Shown: in pieces, positions 60,950-64,000 of the stretch | How positions within the stretch are numbered: the first letter of the stretch is position 1 | Layout of the letters: every line of letters starts with the position of its first letter | Translations under genes and position numbers: made by a program | Assembly: GCF_024721115.1 (NCBI RefSeq) | Contig: NZ_JAMDHK010000006.1 | Coordinates: forward strand, 1 to 64,000 | Direction: 5' to 3' | Length of the DNA: 64,000 nucleotides | Origin: Salipiger pentaromativorans | Lineage (GTDB): Bacteria; Pseudomonadota; Alphaproteobacteria; Rhodobacterales; Rhodobacteraceae | The notes under the pieces: model-generated | What the model was told of the DNA's origin: nothing | The model's input: only the letters and a program-made list of their open reading frames with translations | Database searches by the model: none

Positions 60950-61217
60950 AGCTGTCGCCTCCGTGCAGCTTGCGGTTCGTCGTGGGCGGGGTTTCCTGCA
61001 GTGTGATCACCAGGACATCGAGGAAGTTCGGATCCCAGTCTGCGGCCTTCCAGAGCGCCGGCCAGGCCAGCCCCGCGAACACAGCCACCACCCAGCTCTG
61101 CACCCAGAGGAACAGAAGCGTCGAGCCGAAGAGCCAGACCATGGCGTACATGATCGGCAAGCCCATCAGCTTGGGTGGCCTGAGGAGACCGATGAACACG
61201 CGGGACTGGTCAGCCAT
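60939..61217 (-). CDS. virB3: VirB3 (inner-membrane protein)
   Basis: 92 residues with two adjacent hydrophobic helices (MYAMVWLFGSTLLFLWVQSW, VVAVFAGLAWPALWKAADW), typical of VirB3, which anchors VirB4. The ATG at 61217 starts MADQSRVFIGLLRPPKLMGL, a conserved VirB3 start. Confidence 0.9.
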   Translation of the reverse strand: MADQSRVFIGLLRPPKLMGLPIMYAMVWLFGSTLLFLWVQSWVVAVFAGLAWPALWKAADWDPNFLDVLVITLQETPPTTNRKLHGGDSYAP

Positions 61218-61226
61218 GGATAGAGC

Positions 61227-61541
61227 TCAGGTGGTCCAGATGGCGGCGACGATGGTGGGTGCTGCGGCGATGCCGGCGATTGCAACCACGACCCAGAGCG
61301 CCTGACGAAAGTCGAGGATGCCAAAGAGCCAGGAAAGGAACACCCCGATCAGCGCAAGCGTTCCGATCACGATTCCCAAGGGACCGGTGATCGCATCGAC
61401 AATGCCTTGAAGCAGGGTCTGTACTGGCGAGAGGTCGATGCTCTGTGCAAGTGCTGGACCCGCCAGCACGATAAGGGCCGTCGCGCCGAGCGTGACGATC
61501 GCCCGCGTGCGGAGCACGCTTTGACGTTTCCTCGATGTCAT
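61227..61541 (-). CDS. virB2: VirB2 (major pilin)
   Basis: 104 residues: a signal peptide (IVTLGATALIVLAGPALAQS), then a short loop and two hydrophobic helices (AITGPLGIVIGTLALIGVFL, ALWVVVAIAGIAAAPTIVAA), the pattern of VirB2 pilin. It overlaps virB1 by ATGA and precedes virB3. Confidence 0.88.
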   Translation of the reverse strand: MTSRKRQSVLRTRAIVTLGATALIVLAGPALAQSIDLSPVQTLLQGIVDAITGPLGIVIGTLALIGVFLSWLFGILDFRQALWVVVAIAGIAAAPTIVAAIWTT

Positions 61542-62230
61542 GAAAGATCTCCTCTGAGCCGCTCAAACACGGCGGTCACACGGGCCACATGCCCTTGGGT
61601 TTCTCGAAAAGGGGGGATGCCGCCGTGGCGTGTGACCGCCTCTGGGCCGGCGTTGTAGGCCGCAAGGGCCAGAGAGCCCTCGCCGAACTGGTCCAGCATC
61701 ATCAGCAGATAGCGGGCTGATCCGTCGAGGTTCTGCGCAATGTCATGTGGGTCCACTCCGAGATCGCGGGCGGTATCCGGCATAAGCTGGCCAAGGCCTA
61801 TGGCCCCGACAGGGCTACGTGCAGCCGGATTGTATGCGCTCTCGACTTCGATATTGGCCCGGTAAAGGAGCGCCCAATCAGTGACTGAAAGCCCCGCGCG
61901 ACGCAGCGCACCATGCCCGGCATACCGCAGAGCCGTGGTCTCGATGGCTTGGAGGATTTCTGGGGTGGCGCGGGCGGCAGATGGAGCCGGGATCGCTGTC
62001 TCGATAGTGGCGTCAGGAACGCGAGGTTCTGCGAAGAGAAAAAGGCGCGCGTTTGCCTCTTGAGAAGAGGAAATCAATTGGCCGTCGGGGCCAACCGAGA
62101 AGATAAAACCGTCGGCCAGGGCCGGGGGCGCGGAACAAACGCCTGTACCCAAAGCAACGACGAGCGCAGTTGCGCGATCAGCTGCCTTTGACCGGAGGCG
62201 CGGCGTGGCGCTCGCGGCCACCTTCTTCAA
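61538..62230 (-). CDS. virB1: VirB1-like lytic transglycosylase
   Basis: The likely start is TTG 62230, giving 230 residues with signal peptide (KKVAASATPRLRSKAADR, then ATALVVALGTG); this start overlaps the preceding 108-aa gene. The SLT domain is complete: RANIEVESAYNPAARSPVGA with catalytic Glu, IGLGQLMPDTARDLGV and LAAYNAGPEAVTRHGG. GTG 62221 is a possible alternative. The upstream frame to 62485 is a shadow. Confidence 0.8.
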   Translation of the reverse strand: MKKVAASATPRLRSKAADRATALVVALGTGVCSAPPALADGFIFSVGPDGQLISSSQEANARLFLFAEPRVPDATIETAIPAPSAARATPEILQAIETTALRYAGHGALRRAGLSVTDWALLYRANIEVESAYNPAARSPVGAIGLGQLMPDTARDLGVDPHDIAQNLDGSARYLLMMLDQFGEGSLALAAYNAGPEAVTRHGGIPPFRETQGHVARVTAVFERLRGDLS

Positions 62231-62504
62231 GTGGGATGCTAGCGGTCGTACAGCCCATGTCGGCCAGGAAACTGACAAGACCAACGATGGTTTTGAAGTC
62301 GCGGAGCTTGAGGACGCTTCGGCTGGTGACGAGCATTTTATCGTCACGCCCATCAGTGGCGACGGCGCGGATGACCCACGAGCCGTACCAGCTGTTATGG
62401 CGCTTCTCTGCTCTCTCCTTGCAGACCACCTCAATGAGGTAGCCCTCGGCGAGCAAGCCGCGCAGTCCGTCTTCTGTAACCACATTCGGGGCTTCTTCTA
62501 TCAT
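62178..62504 (-). CDS. First gene of the virB operon, hypothetical (108 aa)
   Basis: The ATG at 62504 has AAGGGAAGG before it. The product (MIEEAPNVVTEDGLRGLLAE, then GYLIEVVCKERAEKRHNSW and FKTIVGLVSFLADMGCTTAS) is soluble and of unknown family. Its place in front of virB1 suggests a regulator or chaperone of the channel operon. The next gene starts inside it. Confidence 0.6.
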   Translation of the reverse strand: MIEEAPNVVTEDGLRGLLAEGYLIEVVCKERAEKRHNSWYGSWVIRAVATDGRDDKMLVTSRSVLKLRDFKTIVGLVSFLADMGCTTASIPLEEGGRERHAAPPVKGS

Positions 62505-62698
62505 GGCCTTCCCTTGGGTCCTTGTTCTGCCTGGGTGCAGTATCAGGCCCACGGGGTCGCAACACCGTGAGCGATACAAAACAACATTAATGATAGCAAG
62601 GCAATAATAACGTGTTGACGAAGTTCGCCTTGCTCCGATAACGGTGATAGCTGACACAATGATAATCTTAAAGGCGGCAAAGGAGTTTTGCCCTGCGC
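62505..62698. promoter_or_regulatory. Divergent region upstream of the virB operon
   Basis: 194 bp without a gene between the virB operon and the 92-aa gene. CAAGGC and GCCTTG half-sites about 28 bp apart (near 62599-62632) form an inverted repeat and could bind a regulator of conjugation. No consensus promoter stands out on the minus strand. Confidence 0.35.
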
Positions 62699-62977
62699 TT
62701 GTTTATTGCGCGCAACGCACCGTTGCTGTTCGCGTTCCTGCTTGGAAGCATGCCGGTAGCCGCAGCGGCGGACTGCGTACCTCCCGAACGACCGTTCTTG
62801 CCTCAATCGCAAGAAGACATGCGTGCCTACGCCGATCTGATCAGAAGCGATTTCGAGACCTACATTGCCGATGTGCAGGACTACTTTCGTTGTCTCGACG
62901 CCGAGCGCGCTCGCGCCTTTGTTGAGGCGAGGGAGGTCAGTGATGACTACGCCAGGTTCCTGAATGCTCTCGAGTAA
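62699..62977 (+). CDS. Exported small protein (92 aa)
   Basis: The product has a signal peptide (APLLFAFLLGSMPVAAAA) followed by a short acidic helical domain with two cysteines (DCVPPERPF, IADVQDYFRCLDAERA). The start is uncertain: TTG 62699 is 14 bases after AAGGAG, or a CTG at 62693 eight bases after it. It is divergent from the virB operon. Possibly a periplasmic accessory of conjugation; family not recognised. Confidence 0.6.
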   Translation: MFIARNAPLLFAFLLGSMPVAAAADCVPPERPFLPQSQEDMRAYADLIRSDFETYIADVQDYFRCLDAERARAFVEAREVSDDYARFLNALE

Positions 62978-63223
62978 GCGACTACGGGTTTGTGCCGCCA
63001 GTAGAAATCAACCGTTAGACCAACGCTCCGTCAGTCTCTAACGCAATGATGTTTTTCAAGCGGGCGATCATGTCGTCACCGCTTGCGACATCCGCGCTCG
63101 CACATTCATTGATCGATTAGGATTTCAGCAGTTTGTTCAGACTTCTACGAAGAATGTATGAAAAATTGGCCCACACGTTTTGGTGACTTGCCGACATTTT
63201 GTTTCAGCAATACAGCTTCAAAA

Positions 63224-63568
63224 ATGATGTACAGGATTCGGGCCTTTTTTGGGATACTCCAGATTGCCTCCATATTGGTGGCAGTGACCCTGATGCCGTC
63301 CAATGCATCAGCCATGGTTTCGTGCTCTGTTGAACAACTCGCCCAGGAGTCTTCAAACGAGCGCCACCATCATGAAACGGACATTCCGGCTGCAGATATC
63401 GACCATGGAGCAGACCACTGTGCGTCACATATCTGCGTGGTCGGAGACTTCGTAGGTGCCGAAAGTTGCACAAAGCAGTCCGCTAATGTTTCCCTCCGGT
63501 CCTGGGATATTGCGTCCCTAGTCCGTTCGGCCACACCCGAAGGTTTGCGGCGCCCTCCTCGCGCCTGA
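63224..63568 (+). CDS. Small exported His-rich protein (metal related)
   Basis: From ATG 63224 (MMYRIRAFFGILQIASILVA) the product has a signal peptide and a His/Asp-rich segment (NERHHHETDIPAADIDHGAD, then HCASHICVVGD), then ends GLRRPPRA. Such short proteins precede metal-efflux genes in roseobacters. An earlier ATG at 63158 would add 22 residues before the signal peptide. Probably a periplasmic copper- or zinc-linked protein; inference from composition and neighbours. Confidence 0.55.
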   Translation: MMYRIRAFFGILQIASILVAVTLMPSNASAMVSCSVEQLAQESSNERHHHETDIPAADIDHGADHCASHICVVGDFVGAESCTKQSANVSLRSWDIASLVRSATPEGLRRPPRA

Positions 63569-63628
63569 TGCACCTGTAGCCGCAGTTTGACTGCGACCAT
63601 CTGCATCTGACATTTCGAGGAAATCTAA

Positions 63629-63844
63629 GTGAAAATTCTGCTTGCGGCATCCTTGCCGCTGTTCGGGGCCGCCTGCTCGGCGCTTCCTGAACTTGAAACC
63701 GTGCCAGCGCTTACGGCGGCGGTTACATCGCCTGTGGTCGCGTCTGCGCAACCCGGGCCTGTTGTTGCTTACGCGGGCTACTCGGTCGGAGAACCGGCCG
63801 AATGGCGGATGCTGAATGATGAACAACGGGAGGGTGGCGAATGA
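63629..63844 (+). CDS. Small lipoprotein (71 aa)
   Basis: A GTG start at 63629 gives MKILLAASLPLFGAACSALP with lipobox GAAC, then a short alanine/proline-rich tail (PVVASAQPGPVVAYAGYSVG). GAGGAAA precedes it by about eight bases. It overlaps the next gene by ATGA, so it belongs to the efflux operon. Function unknown. Confidence 0.6.
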   Translation: MKILLAASLPLFGAACSALPELETVPALTAAVTSPVVASAQPGPVVAYAGYSVGEPAEWRMLNDEQREGGE

Positions 63845-64000
63845 AACTGCCTCTTCTCATGGGGTCCATGTTGCTGGTGTCCGCCTGCGCCAGTCCTGCC
63901 GTTCTTGAGCGTGCAAAACCAGATCGCGCGGGCTTTGGCAGTGTCGAGACGGGTGCACGCCAGGCTCTAGGGGCCACACCGATCTGGAACCTGTCTGCCG
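63841..64000 (+). CDS. Outer-membrane efflux lipoprotein (TolC family), partial
   Basis: Only the first 53 residues lie in the window: a lipoprotein signal (LLMGSMLLVSACASP) and the opening PDRAGFGSVETGARQALGAT with PIWNLSA, like the N-terminus of TolC/CusC-type proteins of roseobacter metal-efflux operons. The gene runs off the right edge, so the beta-barrel and coiled-coil domains are not visible. Confidence 0.5.
   Translation, partial: MKLPLLMGSMLLVSACASPAVLERAKPDRAGFGSVETGARQALGATPIWNLSA

Noticed and set aside
1-64000. CRISPR arrays, tRNA or rRNA genes
   Set aside because: No regularly spaced repeats and no tRNA or rRNA signature was seen on either strand.

Overview
The window reads as a 64 kb stretch of a large repABC plasmid from an alphaproteobacterium, most likely a member of the Rhodobacteraceae/Roseobacter group. 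This rests on the repABC replicon with a counter-transcribed RNA and palindromic parS sites, an HvrA/H-NS-like nucleoid protein, a VirB/VirD-type conjugation system, and the set of ParB-like, DUF932, RadC, strawberry-notch and DUF2493 plasmid genes common in that family. No rRNA, tRNA, CRISPR array or core chromosomal gene was seen. Family names come from motif recognition without a database search.

Layout. 1-315 is the end of a recombinase-like gene cut by the window edge. 450-4050 is the replication and partition module: repA, repB, an antisense ctRNA, repC and two copies of a 16-bp parS-like palindrome. 4.1-16.4 kb is a plasmid maintenance and establishment region: a long ParB-domain protein, a GHKL ATPase fused to a PD-(D/E)XK-like nuclease domain, an H-NS-like protein, SSB, a three-gene XRE/DUF4258 operon, DUF932, RadC and DUF6878. 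Several of these genes carry related structured 5' leaders; three copies of one type show compensatory changes in two stems. 16378-22557 is a Tn554/RIT-like element with three tyrosine recombinases and a coiled-coil protein. It has split a DUF6915-type gene whose two halves rejoin in frame. 22.8-27.3 kb carries small accessory genes, an Xre/RES toxin-antitoxin pair and an AbiE pair. 28.1-34.9 kb holds a giant methyltransferase/helicase (strawberry-notch type), a Toprim primase-like protein, a 180-bp nested palindrome and a DUF2493 protein. 35.2-38.8 kb holds a second Xre/RES pair preceded by an unassigned, possibly TIM-barrel protein under a promoter overlapped by a 17-bp inverted repeat, then a Fic protein.

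39.3-62.5 kb is the conjugation region: virC2/virC1-like genes, a candidate oriT region, a MobC/VirD1-like protein, a VirD2-like relaxase, the coupling protein virD4, and on the opposite strand a virB operon (virB1 to virB11, with VirB6 last). virD4 is broken by an IS256-family insertion with an 8-bp target duplication that separates Walker A from Walker B, so this copy of the plasmid should be unable to couple the relaxosome to the channel. An IetA/IetS-like AAA ATPase and subtilisin pair sits between virD4 and the virB operon. The right edge (63.2-64 kb) begins what looks like a metal-efflux cluster.

Together the genes describe a low-copy, formerly self-transmissible plasmid with layered stability and defence functions (two Xre/RES pairs, AbiE, IetAS, Fic, GHKL-nuclease) and recent mobile-element damage.
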